A stretch of DNA of 64,000 nucleotides. Origin: an uncultured Oscillospiraceae bacterium (GTDB lineage Bacteria; Bacillota; Clostridia; Oscillospirales; Oscillospiraceae). Numbering within the stretch: the first letter of the stretch is position 1; each line of letters begins with the position of its first letter. The stretch spans positions 337,799 through 401,798 of the forward strand of contig CAJUNA010000041.1 in assembly GCA_910587645.1 (NCBI GenBank), written 5' to 3'. A model generated the notes under the pieces. That model had not been told where the DNA came from. It ran no database searches and worked only from the letters and a program-made list of their open reading frames with translations. This document shows positions 25,876-36,200 of this stretch, piece after piece. Made by a program: the position numbers and the translations under genes.

Positions 25876-26847
25876 TTAATAGAGATACTTGGCGGTGTAG
25901 TTACTGCCGTTGCCAATGTATTTCATGATACTGGCACTCTGCTTGCTGCTGGAAGCAAAGGTGGGATCCATCAGCTCCCATTCCTGGCCGTTGAAAAAGA
26001 TCATATTCTCCACCCAGCCCTCTGTCTCGCTCCAGACATTGATCCAGGCATGCTTTTGCCCGGCGCTGGTATAGCCCACCACCAGCTTGACGGGCACTCC
26101 CTGGCTGCGGAGCATGGCGGCCATCAGAGCGGCGTAGTCAAAACAAATACCCTTACCTTCGCTGAGAACCTTGTCAATATCTGGCAAGTAGTCATACTTG
26201 ACAGTCTGAGCCTTGACGGTGTCATAGGTGAGGGCGTTGACTACGTAGTCGTAGATAACATGCACTTTGCTGAGGTTGTCCACGGCACCCTGGGCAGCGA
26301 TCTCATCGGCTGCCACTTGCAGAGCGCGGCTGTTTTCGGTATAGTTCACATACTGGTTGGGCCGCAGAAAAGGAGCGAACTCATCGTCCATCTGCGCGTT
26401 AATGGTTAAAGACAGTTCCACAGTATACTTGGTGCCAGAGACATTTTTATTTACAGTCACCAAGTACTTACCGTTACCATCGGAGAGGGGGAACACATCG
26501 TACTCCCCATCGGTGCGGAGGTAATACTGGTACTGGTCGCCGCCGCTCGGCCCTTTGACGACCACCATAAGCTTCGGATTGCCGCCGCCATTCCATTTGA
26601 CCATGAAATAGCCGTCCTTGGTGTTGGAATAGTCGATCTCAGCGGAACTGTTTTTCTCCACCTTCGTACCGGACGCCGCCGGAGACAGCACCGTGCTGAT
26701 AGCGGGCGACCCTGCCAGGGGGACACCTTCGTCCAGCAGAATCCCCAGAGGGAGTTCATCCTCCTCTGGCGCAGCGGAACAGCCGCAGACGGCACTTGCC
26801 ACCAACGCCAAGGCTAAAACCAAACTACATATTCTTGTTTTTTGCAT
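25876..26847 (-). CDS. Transglutaminase-like domain lipoprotein
   Basis: 323 residues. A lipoprotein signal peptide (ICSLVLALALVASAVCGC) is followed by a variable linker and a C-terminal transglutaminase/protease-like domain. The catalytic triad is visible: Cys in GKGICFDYAALMAAML, His in HAWINVWSE, Asp in ELMDPTF. It is anchored on the outer face of the membrane and may act in protein cross-linking or peptide hydrolysis at the cell wall. It is 19 bp upstream of the PilC gene on the same strand and could serve the pilus, but many such proteins are unrelated to pili. Confidence 0.85.
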   Translation of the reverse strand: MQKTRICSLVLALALVASAVCGCSAAPEEDELPLGILLDEGVPLAGSPAISTVLSPAASGTKVEKNSSAEIDYSNTKDGYFMVKWNGGGNPKLMVVVKGPSGGDQYQYYLRTDGEYDVFPLSDGNGKYLVTVNKNVSGTKYTVELSLTINAQMDDEFAPFLRPNQYVNYTENSRALQVAADEIAAQGAVDNLSKVHVIYDYVVNALTYDTVKAQTVKYDYLPDIDKVLSEGKGICFDYAALMAAMLRSQGVPVKLVVGYTSAGQKHAWINVWSETEGWVENMIFFNGQEWELMDPTFASSSKQSASIMKYIGNGSNYTAKYLY

Positions 26848-27035
26848 AGCACACCATCCTGCTCCCATGTAGATTGTATTTGGTTACATCGGTGTGACTT
26901 GACATCTTTATCAAACCACACCATGATATTTACATCTTACCACCCTTTCCGTATCCTGTCAAGAGAGAAAAAGGAAAAACGCGGGAGACCTTCCTCTCCC
27001 CAAGCCAGCCTGTCCGCGTTTTTTCATGTTTTGCC

Positions 27036-27064
27036 TTGCCTTCCCTCCCAGCGGATGTTATAAT
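27036..27064 (+). promoter_or_regulatory. Sigma-A promoter of the AgrC/AgrA-like pair
   Basis: TTGCCT (27036-27041), 17-bp spacer, TATAAT (27059-27064), about 50 bp before the kinase start. The 265-bp gap upstream also holds a CGCGG/CCGCG stem with a T-run (about 26970-27022), probably a terminator; nothing else is recognised there. Confidence 0.7.
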
Positions 27065-27112
27065 CTGGAACAGCAATTTTTCCTGAAGCAGGGCGAAAGG
27101 CGGGCAGGGTCT

Positions 27113-28453
27113 ATGACGGCGGTGGATTTTCTCCATGTATTTTCCATATTTTTGGATTCCTTGGGGGGACATGTCTTTCTGGTCTGCTACCTGTTCGTGG
27201 TGATGGATGAATCTCCCTCCTGGGCGCGGATCAAAAAGCTGGCCGTGCTGCTGCCCTCCCCTGTGGCTGCATCCATATTCGCCAGCGTCCTCTCCCTGCT
27301 CCCTGGTTTCAAAAGCCAGCACTATCTCGCCGCTTCTCTGCTGATTATGCTCATGTGTACCTTATGGTGTAGGTGGGCCTGGCGGCTGCGGCTGCTCCAG
27401 GCGTATTCCGCTATATGTATCGCAGGCATCTTTCAGATGGCTACTTCTATTTTGTCCCAATCGGTGTTTCTGTTGCTCCCGGACTCCCCGATTCATTTCG
27501 CAAGTACACTTCTTGTCCATTGCCTCATTACAGCCATTGCCATACCTCTGCTCAAGCGGCTCCGCTTTGGCCATTATTTCCGGCTCCTGCTGGAGGAAGA
27601 AGATAAGCCCCACCGAACCGCCTTGCTGCTGTTTGCCCTGGAAATCGCGATGGAGTCGTTTTTGCTCCTCCAGCCCGGTGTCCAGCCTGGCTATCTGGCA
27701 CAATATTACTCCCTATCCATTGTACTGGTGGGACTGATCGCGGGGCTGACCGCCTACATCGCCCGGCAGATAGACGCTGCCCGCAGGTTACAGGCCCAGC
27801 AGGAAACCATTGCCCAGCAACGGCTGTATGAACAAGACCTGGAAAAAATCCGGCAGGAGGTTCACGCCTTCCGACACGACTATAAAAACCTTCTGTCCAG
27901 CCTGTCCCGGCAGGCGGAGGACGGGGAAATGGAGCAGCTCCGCGCCGCCCTGGCGCAGCTTGACGCGAGCTTCGACCGGCGCATTGGAGAAAAAATCCAG
28001 GCATCCGCCCAAACCGGGAACCTGCGCATCCCTCAAGTGCGCAGCCTTCTGCTGGTCAAGCTGGCCGCTATGGCGGAGAAAGGGGTGGACTGCCGCCTGG
28101 AGGTTCTCTACCCCATGGAAGCCGTAGCCATGGACGTGTGGGACTTTGTCCGGTGCCTGGGCATTCTGGTGGACAATGCCTTGGAAGCCGCGTTGGAGAC
28201 CGAGCGGCCCTGGGTGGAGATCATCTTACTGTCCCAGGGGGGCAGAACCGCCCTGCGGGTATCCAACTCCTGGAACGGAGCGGCGGATCCGGCACGGTTC
28301 TGGGAGGAGGGATGGTCTACCCGGGGCGCAGGCCGGGGAGTGGGCCTGTCCAGCTACCAGCGTCTGCTGGCGGATTGTCCCCACGCTGTCTCCGCCGCTA
28401 GCTGGGCGGACGGCGTATTTGTACAGGAGCTTACCATTGGAGGGACGCTATGA
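27113..28453 (+). CDS. AgrC-like sensor histidine kinase (GHKL)
   Basis: 446 residues with six or seven N-terminal membrane helices (about residues 1-210), a coiled linker (RLQAQQETIAQQRLYEQDLE) and a GHKL kinase domain. The phosphorylated His lies in EVHAFRHDYKNLLSSL and the N-box in LVDNALEAAL, as in peptide-sensing AgrC/ComD/CitA-like kinases. The ATG at 27113 follows GGCAGGGTCT; the longer frame covers the promoter. It is coupled to the LytTR regulator by ATGA. I saw no adjacent signal-peptide gene or AgrB, so the ligand is unknown. Confidence 0.88.
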   Translation: MTAVDFLHVFSIFLDSLGGHVFLVCYLFVVMDESPSWARIKKLAVLLPSPVAASIFASVLSLLPGFKSQHYLAASLLIMLMCTLWCRWAWRLRLLQAYSAICIAGIFQMATSILSQSVFLLLPDSPIHFASTLLVHCLITAIAIPLLKRLRFGHYFRLLLEEEDKPHRTALLLFALEIAMESFLLLQPGVQPGYLAQYYSLSIVLVGLIAGLTAYIARQIDAARRLQAQQETIAQQRLYEQDLEKIRQEVHAFRHDYKNLLSSLSRQAEDGEMEQLRAALAQLDASFDRRIGEKIQASAQTGNLRIPQVRSLLLVKLAAMAEKGVDCRLEVLYPMEAVAMDVWDFVRCLGILVDNALEAALETERPWVEIILLSQGGRTALRVSNSWNGAADPARFWEEGWSTRGAGRGVGLSSYQRLLADCPHAVSAASWADGVFVQELTIGGTL

Positions 28454-29193
28454 TCGGCATTTATCTCTGCGATGATGATTCGGCAGCCCGTCTCCGGATC
28501 CAAGGCATTCTGGAGCGGAAAATCATGATTGAAGACTACGACATGTCCATCGTTTGCAGCGCGTCAGCGCCAGACCTCCTGCTGGACGCAGCCGCAGGCA
28601 GGGGCGGCAAGCGGGGCATCTATTTTTTGGACGTGGATCTGCGAGACGACACGTGGGACGGTTTCCTCCTGGGGCAGGAAATCCGGCGGTTGGATCCCCA
28701 TGCCACTCTGGTCTACATCACTGGATACGGCGAGCTGGCCTGCCGCACCTTCCAGTACCATTTGGAAGTATTCGACTACATTGTAAAAGACCCGGCGCGG
28801 CTGGAGAAATCGGTCTCCCGGTGTCTGGAAGCCATCCAGGCACGGCTGGCCGCGGAGCAGCGGGACCCAGAGGACATCTTCACCCTGCGCACCGGGGACA
28901 CCCTGCGCCACATCCCCCTGGGGGACATCCTGTTTTTCGAGACCGCCCCCACTCCCCACCATGTGCTGCTCCACACAGCCGGATGCCGGGTCGATTTCCT
29001 GGGCAGCCTCAACGAGCTGGAACAGCGTCTGGGGGGACGGTTCCTCCGGGTCCACCGGGCTTATTTGGTGGCGGCAGATCGGATTGAGGAGGTAGATCTG
29101 AAACGGAACCGGCTGAAAGTAGGTGGCCGGGAATGCCTGGTTTCCCGAGCCGGAAAAGCTGTTTTGCGGCGGAAGCTGGCGGGGGAAGTATAA
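28450..29193 (+). CDS. LytTR family response regulator (AgrA-like)
   Basis: 247 residues. The receiver domain has DDD at residues 8-10 and the acceptor Asp in YFLDVDLRDDTWDG. The C-terminal LytTR DNA-binding domain spans about residues 145-245 and contains FLGSLNELEQRL and FLRVHRAYLVAADRIEEVD. It partners the AgrC-like kinase by a 4-base overlap. Targets are not evident. Confidence 0.9.
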   Translation: MIGIYLCDDDSAARLRIQGILERKIMIEDYDMSIVCSASAPDLLLDAAAGRGGKRGIYFLDVDLRDDTWDGFLLGQEIRRLDPHATLVYITGYGELACRTFQYHLEVFDYIVKDPARLEKSVSRCLEAIQARLAAEQRDPEDIFTLRTGDTLRHIPLGDILFFETAPTPHHVLLHTAGCRVDFLGSLNELEQRLGGRFLRVHRAYLVAADRIEEVDLKRNRLKVGGRECLVSRAGKAVLRRKLAGEV

Positions 29194-29208
29194 CAGAACA
29201 GCAAATAC

Positions 29209-29247
29209 AGCGGTTCCGGCGCGGCAAAATGCCGCGCCGGAACCGCT
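29209..29247. terminator. Strong stem-loop between convergent genes
   Basis: Perfect 17-bp stem, arms 29209-29225 (AGCGGTTCCGGCGCGGC) and 29231-29247, loop AAAAT. It separates the LytTR gene and yycI. U-runs are weak on both sides, so it may be a blocker or mRNA-end hairpin as much as a classical terminator. Confidence 0.7.
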
Positions 29248-29262
29248 GATTGTCTCTCCCCC

Positions 29263-30063
29263 CTACTTTCCGTAGACCTCCCCCGTGCCACAGTCTACAT
29301 AATAGGTATAGGTGTCGGTCTCGATCTCCCAGGCGGGCAGCAGCCGCGCATCGGATACGCTCTGGAGCTGGTACACGCACCGTACACCCGCCACCTCGCT
29401 GCACACGGCGCCGGAAGCATTGCGGTAATCCAGAAACTTGACCAGTGCTGTGACACAAGTCATCCGGCTGCCGGACTGGAGCGTGGCATCCTGCAAGCCT
29501 ACATGGGCGCCGGATACGGAAACCAGGCGCCCCTCCTCAAAATACAGTTCCACGCCGCAGTTGGCCACCGGCACCCCTCCCGCCAATTGTCCGGCCACGG
29601 CACTGCCAGTCCCGCCAGAGAGCTTAACCTCCGGCTCCTCATAACTGAACGCTCTGCAAAACGCCTGGGCAAACTCCGGAATATCCTCCACCGGCAAATC
29701 CAGGTGGCTGCCATAAAAGCTGCCGCCCGCCCGGAACTGGATGGTACGCCAGTTGGCTTCATAGCTATAGATACCGCCACCCTGGCTGGTGGAAACCGCT
29801 ACATCCCCCAGCAGGGCAGAAGCGATAGCCTGCTCTGTCTCCGGGTTGCGGGAGAGGGCCAGGGGGCTCAGGGAAGGCTGGAACAGGTCGATCCCACCAT
29901 CCAGCTTGAGCTGGCTCCCCTCATACAGCGATGCGAGCTGCTCCGCCGTCCGGCGCTCCGTCCCTAGAGACTGGAGCCGCTGGTGCCCCACTGTCAACAG
30001 CAGGCAACCGTTGAGCAGCAGTAAAATTAATATGGCAATATTTTTTAGGCGGTATGTCTCCAT
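29263..30063 (-). CDS. yycI: YycI-like regulator of the WalK kinase
   Basis: 266 residues with one N-terminal membrane helix (IAILILLLLNGCLLLTVG) and an extracytoplasmic domain ending YTYYVDCGTGEVYG. Size, topology and position after YycH and WalK identify it as YycI, which together with YycH modulates the essential cell-wall kinase WalK. The gene begins 27 bp after yycH. Confidence 0.8.
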   Translation of the reverse strand: METYRLKNIAILILLLLNGCLLLTVGHQRLQSLGTERRTAEQLASLYEGSQLKLDGGIDLFQPSLSPLALSRNPETEQAIASALLGDVAVSTSQGGGIYSYEANWRTIQFRAGGSFYGSHLDLPVEDIPEFAQAFCRAFSYEEPEVKLSGGTGSAVAGQLAGGVPVANCGVELYFEEGRLVSVSGAHVGLQDATLQSGSRMTCVTALVKFLDYRNASGAVCSEVAGVRCVYQLQSVSDARLLPAWEIETDTYTYYVDCGTGEVYGK

Positions 30064-30090
30064 CGTCCGTCTCCTTTCCCGGCGGGTAGG

Positions 30091-31353
30091 TCAGCGCCGC
30101 CATTGGGCGGCAGTGCGGCCAGAGCCGTCATCCACATATCCGATGGACAGCGCAGCATCCGGGTAGGCGGCAGCAATAGCCTGGGCCATGTCGGTAGGCA
30201 GCAGGGGCGCTGGCTCCTCCTCCAGCGGCTCGTAAGCCCGGCAGCGGTATGTGAAGCTGCTTACCGCCCCGTTCTGGAACACCACAGACAGCGCATCGCC
30301 GCCGTCCGCGAAGAACACCGGCACCCCGTCCACCTGGTAGCGGAAGCGTAGGACACAGCCGGATTCCGTCTCCTCCACCGCCTGTAAAAACAGCGGGGAA
30401 GCCCCAGTGCCCTCCGTGAGGGCCATCGCCAGCCGCCACGCGGTGGCAAGCACCTCTGGCAGGCCCTGGCTGGAGGTCTGATAGGGATTGGACGCCCCTG
30501 TCCCCCGGTTTGTTAGGGTCACCGTCCCATCCGGGGCAATGCGCAGGGTTCTCGGGGATTCCTCCACTACCTCCGCTCCACCGCTCTCGGTGTAGCGGGA
30601 GAAGGTGTGGGCGTTGAAGCCCAGGGCGGAAAGCAGGTTGTAGGCGGAATACCCAGCCGGGCGCTCCGAGGACAGCACCGCCGGCGCCGCCACCTCCTGA
30701 GCGAGCACCGTGTAGGGCGCCAGGGCCACATAGCCGGTCTCGTAGGAAAATACGCCTCCATTGGCCAGAAAGCCCTCGCAGACACTCCGCACCGCAGGCG
30801 GATACAGGGCCGTACCGTAGCGGAAGATCCGCCCCTCCCCGTCCAGCAGGTACAGGCTGGTCACATCGTCCTCCCCGGTGGTCAGAGCCATAGCCCGAAC
30901 CTCTCGGGAAAAGGCCGCTGTTTCCCCCAGCCACGCCGCCACCACCTCCAGGGGCAATGGCCCCGACGTCAACTCCAGGAACAGGCCCGGATAGTTCAGC
31001 GCGGCACGGAAGGTCTCGTCCGCCACCTGGCCGGTCTCCGTAGCGGAGCCTATCGCTTCCTTGAATAGGGGGATTACCGCCTGGAGGGCTGCACTGTCGG
31101 CGCTGAGGCACAGTTGGCCACAGCGGCCGTGCTCACTATCCACAGTGGCCATCAGGTTCACCGCCGGGAACATGGCGGAGAGCGGCGCGCTCTCCGCCTG
31201 AACCTCCCCGCCGTCACTCTGGGAAAACAGCCTATTGGAGGACAACCGGATATTTTGCAGCAGCGGAAGCTGGGCAAGCTGGAGCAGGGTCAGGGCGCAG
31301 AGCAGTACCAGGACCCCATTTTGCAGCCAATTGCGCAGGCGCTTGCCGGTCAT
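30091..31353 (-). CDS. yycH: YycH-like regulator of the WalK kinase
   Basis: 420 residues. One N-terminal membrane helix (LQNGVLVLLCALTLLQLAQL) precedes a large extracytoplasmic region with repeated beta domains. The start overlaps the walK stop by ATGA. In Bacillus and Staphylococcus YycH and YycI form a membrane complex with WalK and tune its activity. Sequence identity is weak across phyla, so the call leans on topology and gene order. Confidence 0.8.
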   Translation of the reverse strand: MTGKRLRNWLQNGVLVLLCALTLLQLAQLPLLQNIRLSSNRLFSQSDGGEVQAESAPLSAMFPAVNLMATVDSEHGRCGQLCLSADSAALQAVIPLFKEAIGSATETGQVADETFRAALNYPGLFLELTSGPLPLEVVAAWLGETAAFSREVRAMALTTGEDDVTSLYLLDGEGRIFRYGTALYPPAVRSVCEGFLANGGVFSYETGYVALAPYTVLAQEVAAPAVLSSERPAGYSAYNLLSALGFNAHTFSRYTESGGAEVVEESPRTLRIAPDGTVTLTNRGTGASNPYQTSSQGLPEVLATAWRLAMALTEGTGASPLFLQAVEETESGCVLRFRYQVDGVPVFFADGGDALSVVFQNGAVSSFTYRCRAYEPLEEEPAPLLPTDMAQAIAAAYPDAALSIGYVDDGSGRTAAQWRR

Positions 31354-33152
31354 AGCACCCCCTCCTCCTTCTGCCGGATGGGCAGGACAATGCGCACGGT
31401 GGTTCCCGGCCCCTCATGGGACGTCAGGGCGATGGAGCCATGGTGGCGCAAGACGATTTCCCGGGCAATGGACAGGCCCAGGCCTGTGCCGCCGCTCTCC
31501 CGGGAGCGGGCCTTGTCCACCCGGTAAAACCGGTCGAAGATCCGTTCCCGGTCTTTCTGGGGAATGCCGATGCCGTTGTCGGAGACATCAATCCACACGT
31601 TTTTGCCCCGGATCCCGGCATCCACCTCGATGCGCCCGCCGTCCGGTGTGTATTTAATGGAGTTGCCCACCACGTTCATCATCACCTGCTCCAGCCGGTT
31701 CCGGTCACCCACGATCATCGGCAGGGTTTCGCCATACAGGCGGATCAAGACATGCCCACGGCGCTGGGCTTCCAGCTCCACCGCGCGGCAGACAGACTCG
31801 ATAGCTTCATAGAGGGAAAAGCGAACCATCTTGATCTCAGCGCGGCCGGAATCTAGGCGGCTGAGGGTCAGCAAATCCTGAACAATGCGGGTCATACGGT
31901 CGGTCTCGCTGATAATGATATCCAAAAAGCCGTTTTCCGTATCCCGGGGGATGTCCTCCATATCCCGGATGGTCTCGGCGTAGCTGCGTACATTGGTCAG
32001 GGGGGTGCGCAGCTCATGGGAGACGTTGGCCACGAACTCCTTGCGCATTTCCTCGTTCTTCCGTTGGGCAGTAACATCGTGCATCACAGCCATAACGCCG
32101 CCATCCTCCCCATCGGAAACGGGGGCCAGATACAGCTCCAGGATCCGTTCACCCACCGTCAATTCCCGGGAAGCGAAGTTAGGCCGCTGGAGACTCATAA
32201 CCTTTTGCAGAGGGACTTCCTGCCCAAAGAGGGCGTCATATTCGTAGAAGGATACCTCCCGGCCCAGCATCTGGCTAGCGGCAGGGTTGCAGGTAAGGAT
32301 GGCCCCATCGCTGGCAAAGGAGATCACGCCATCGGTCATATGGAGGAACAGGGTATCCAGCTTATTGCGCTCGCTGGCCACCTCCTCCAAAGTGTCCTCT
32401 AGGACAGCGGCCATGTCGTTAAAGGTGGTAGTGAGAATGCCGATCTCGTCAGAGGACTCCACGGTAATAGTGGAGCCGAAATCCCCCGCCGCCACCTGCT
32501 CGGCCCGCTCGGTCAGCCGCTCGATGGGGATAATCATGGTCTTGCTGAGCAGGAAACTGAGCAGGACGGATATGAGCAGGCCCACCAAAAGGGCCTGCAC
32601 GATAATCATGAAAAGCTGGCTGTTAAGGTCGTTGACGGTACTACGGTTATCATAAATGTAGATGATGTAGGCGTTTTCCCCTCCAGAAATGGGAATGGCC
32701 ACGTCCATGTAGTTGGCGGTGATATCGCTCTCCGCCCCCACTAAGCTTTCACCGGCAGCAATGCTGCCCCGGGCAGTCAGGAGGTTGGGGGTGGTTTGCA
32801 AGCTCTCGAAGCCCTTGCGGTCATCGCTGCCATCCAAAAACAGTCCGGTGCGGCCATCCAGGATATAGAAGTTCCTGGTATTGGAATTAAGCCCCAGATC
32901 ACCGGCTTTTGCTTCGATCATTTCCCGGATGGTGTGGACGCCATCGGTCTGGGCGGCTTCCTCCCGCAGGGAGTTGACGAAGGCCGCGTTGGCGGGGTTG
33001 GAGCTGCCAAAGACGGAGTCCACTTGATTGTAGAATTCATCAATATAGAAGCCGGTGATATTGGTCATCATGAAGGTGCCAACCACCGTCATCAAGGAAG
33101 TGATCAGCAGCAGCATAATTAAAACCAGCTTCATATGGAGACTTCGGAACAT
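31350..33152 (-). CDS. walK: WalK/VicK-type sensor histidine kinase
   Basis: 600 residues. Two membrane helices (LVLIMLLLITSLMTVVGTF and LFMIIVQALLVGLLISVLL) flank an extracytoplasmic domain. Next are HAMP (IPIERLTERAEQVAAGDFG), a PAS domain (about residues 250-360), the HisKA motif FVANVSHELRTPLTN, and ATPase boxes NVVGNSIKYTPDGG, DNGIGIP and GGTGLGLSIAREI. It is complete and intact. The gene has AGAAAGGAGCCGCT before the ATG. The response regulator walR, normally just upstream, is not in the window: the upstream neighbour is an ABC permease gene. Confidence 0.9.
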   Translation of the reverse strand: MFRSLHMKLVLIMLLLITSLMTVVGTFMMTNITGFYIDEFYNQVDSVFGSSNPANAAFVNSLREEAAQTDGVHTIREMIEAKAGDLGLNSNTRNFYILDGRTGLFLDGSDDRKGFESLQTTPNLLTARGSIAAGESLVGAESDITANYMDVAIPISGGENAYIIYIYDNRSTVNDLNSQLFMIIVQALLVGLLISVLLSFLLSKTMIIPIERLTERAEQVAAGDFGSTITVESSDEIGILTTTFNDMAAVLEDTLEEVASERNKLDTLFLHMTDGVISFASDGAILTCNPAASQMLGREVSFYEYDALFGQEVPLQKVMSLQRPNFASRELTVGERILELYLAPVSDGEDGGVMAVMHDVTAQRKNEEMRKEFVANVSHELRTPLTNVRSYAETIRDMEDIPRDTENGFLDIIISETDRMTRIVQDLLTLSRLDSGRAEIKMVRFSLYEAIESVCRAVELEAQRRGHVLIRLYGETLPMIVGDRNRLEQVMMNVVGNSIKYTPDGGRIEVDAGIRGKNVWIDVSDNGIGIPQKDRERIFDRFYRVDKARSRESGGTGLGLSIAREIVLRHHGSIALTSHEGPGTTVRIVLPIRQKEEGVL

Positions 33153-33238
33153 AGCGGCTCCTTTCTTCCGGCAGGGGGCGCTCCCTGGGAATCTTTACCA
33201 TGATTTGTTTGCTTTTCGTAGGTAATGCTGTAAAGATA

Positions 33239-33268
33239 CCTTTGCCGCCGCCTGGGCGGCGGCAAAGG
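33239..33268 (-). other. GC-rich stem-loop after the ABC permease gene
   Basis: Arms 33239-33252 (CCTTTGCCGCCGCC) and 33255-33268 are exact complements, immediately after the permease stop. No U-run follows on the minus strand, so it is a probable transcript-end or partial terminator before walK. Confidence 0.6.
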
Positions 33269-36200
33269 TCACTCAATTGATTTTAGTGACTCCGCCATAT
33301 CAATTTTCTTGAGCCTTGGCCGCATGCCAAGGGAAATCGTGAATGTAAACAGCAGCGTCATGGCAAAAGAGATCAAATAGCTCGTGGGCGCAATCCGGCA
33401 GGCAAATGTCATGGCATCAATCCTTACCTGCTCCATGACAAAAAGATGAAGCGCCTTCCCCATTCCTAAGCCAGCCAAGCTCCCCAAAATAGACAGCATA
33501 TTGATCTCACGGAACACATAGGCCGCTACCTCGTTCTGATAAAAGCCAAGCACTTTGATGGTCGCAATTTCCCGGATCCGCTCCGTTACATTAATATTCG
33601 TCAGGTTATACAGCACAATAAACGCCAGCGCCGCCGCGCACAGCACAATCACGACTACAATATAATCCAGCCGGGACAGCATGCTGTCCACCCGCTCCCG
33701 GGTAGCGTCATTCACCGTTACCGCGCCTACCCCCTCGCCCTCCAGAAGCAGAGCCCCCTCCTCGTAGGGATCCGCCCCCTCACGGGCCAGCACATAGAGG
33801 GTGTTGTATTCTGGCGTTTCATAAATCTGCTTCTGATAGGTCTCCGCCGATACATAGGCGTAATTGAATACATAATTGTCGCACAGCGCCGAGACCACCG
33901 CTTCAATAGACCCCAGCTTGCTGTCGTGAAGCTGCACTGTGTCACCTTCCCGGATGCGCAGGCTCTCCGCCAGCCCGGCGTTCAGCACCACCTCCCCTTC
34001 CCCAGGGTAAGCTACCGGCCTCCCGCCGCTGTGAAGGGATAAAAACCCTTCTAAACTATCTTTGGATGATACTACCAGATACACTGATTTACTGCCGCCC
34101 GGGGTCAGAATGTCTATGCTGCCGCTGTGAACCAAGAGGCCCTGATCCTCTGCCCAGCCAGATTTTTCCAGATAGGCCTTGGCCGATTCCTGGGTCTGCC
34201 CCTCTTGGAAGGTCACGGCGTAGTCATAAAGGGTGATTTCATCGAACTGGTCGTCCGCCACATGGGCGATGGAATCCCGGATCCCAAAGCCCGTACACAG
34301 CAGCGCCGTGCAGCCCCCGATGCCCAGAACCATCATCACCAAGCGGCTGCGATAGCGCAGCACGTTCCGGGCCGATACCTTGTGCAGAAAGCCCAGACGG
34401 CGCCACAGCGGCGTAATATACTCCAAAAATACCCGGCGGCCTGCCCGGGGCGTCTTGGGCCGGATCAGCTCCGACGCCTGGCGGCGCAGCTCTATCCGGC
34501 AAGACAACCAGGTTGCCCCCATGGAGCACAGCAGCGCCGCCGCGAAGGACAGGGACATTAGATCCGGCAGCACCGCGTATTCCAGCGGCGCAAAGCCGTA
34601 GATCAGGCCGTAGATCTCCCAGATAATCCAGGGCAGTCCCGTAATCCCCATCCCGTAGCCCAAGGTGCTGCCTACCAGGGCGGCGGAGCCGGAATAGAAC
34701 AGATATTTCGACATGATTTGACCCTTGCCATAGCCCAGAGCCTTCAGCACGCCAATCTGCGTCCGCTGCTCGTCTACCATGCGCTTCATGGTGGTCATGC
34801 ACACCAGCGCCGCCACCAGGAAGAAGAACGCCGGGAACACCACCGAAATTGCCGCTACAATGGAGATATCGTTCTCAAAGCAGGTGTAGCCCGTGTTCTC
34901 CGCCCGGGTCAGCGTATAAGTGGTGGCCCGCTTCAGATCCTTCAGCTTCTCCCGGGCGTCCGCCAGTTCGCCCTCCGCTTCCATCAGCTTCTTTTCCGCA
35001 TCGGCAAATTCCCGATCCGCGTCCGCCTTGCCGTCGTGATACTCGTCCCAGCCTTCATCCAGCTCTTGCCGGGCATCCGCCAGCTCGCCGGGGGCGCGCT
35101 CCAGCTCCGCCCGGGCATCGTTGAGCTCCCTGCGGGCGTCTTCCAGCTCCCGCTCCGCGTCCGCCAGCTTCTCCCGGCCTTCGGCAAGGGCCTGCTTGCC
35201 CTCCTCCCATTCCTGGACGCCTTCCGCATATTCGGCTTCGCCATCGTTGAGCTTTTGGAGCGCGTCCGCCAGCTCCCGCTCCGCTTCGGCCTTGCCGTCA
35301 TTGTACTCCTTCCAGCCGTCATCTAGTTCTTGCCGGGCTTCCGCCAGCTTCTTTTTCGCACTGGCAAGCTCCTCGCGGCCGCTGGACAGCTCCTTGCGGC
35401 CCCGACCCAGCTCCGCTTCACCCGCCCGCAGTTCCCGAAGACCAGCTTCCACCTGGGACGCGCCTGAGCGGTATTCGGCATAACCGTCCTCATACTGCCG
35501 GAGACCCGCTTCATAAGATGCCCAGCCCCGGTCAAGCTCCGCCCGAGCCGCCGCCAGCGCCTGGCCCTCCGGCGTATGCATAAGCTCCTCCAGCGGCACC
35601 CCCATGGCGGCGGCCAGCTCTTCCAATTGCTGGTAGGCCGCCTGGTATTCGGCTTCGCCTGCGTCCAACTGGGCCTTGCTAGCATCCAACTGCTGCTGGG
35701 CCTGCTCCAGCCGGGCCCAGGCGGTGTCCAATTCCGCCTGGGCAGCATCCAGCTCCCGCCAGCCCTTCCGCAGCTCCGCTTCCCCATCGGCGATCTCGTC
35801 CTCCGCATCTTCCAGCTTCTTCAGGCCCTTATTGTATTCGTCCAGGCCATCCTGGTATTCGGCTTCGCCGTCCTCCAGCTTCCGCAGTGCGCTGGCAAGC
35901 TCCTGTTCCACATCGGCCTTGGACTGGTTATACTCCGCCCAGCCATCGTCCAGCTCCTTGCGGGCGTCCGCAAGGGCCTGTTCTCCGTCCGCTACTTCCT
36001 GCTCCGCATTCGCCAGCTCCTTACGGGCATCTTGAACCTTCCGCTCCCCTTCGGCAAAGTCCCGAAGGCCCTGCTCATAGTCAATGCGTCCCTGCTCATA
36101 GTCCTGCTGGCCTTGTTCATAGTCGGCTTCACCGCCGGTCAGCTCCTGGTAGGCATCATCCAGCTCTGTTTCCGCATCGGCCTTCTCCTGGCGGTAGTCC

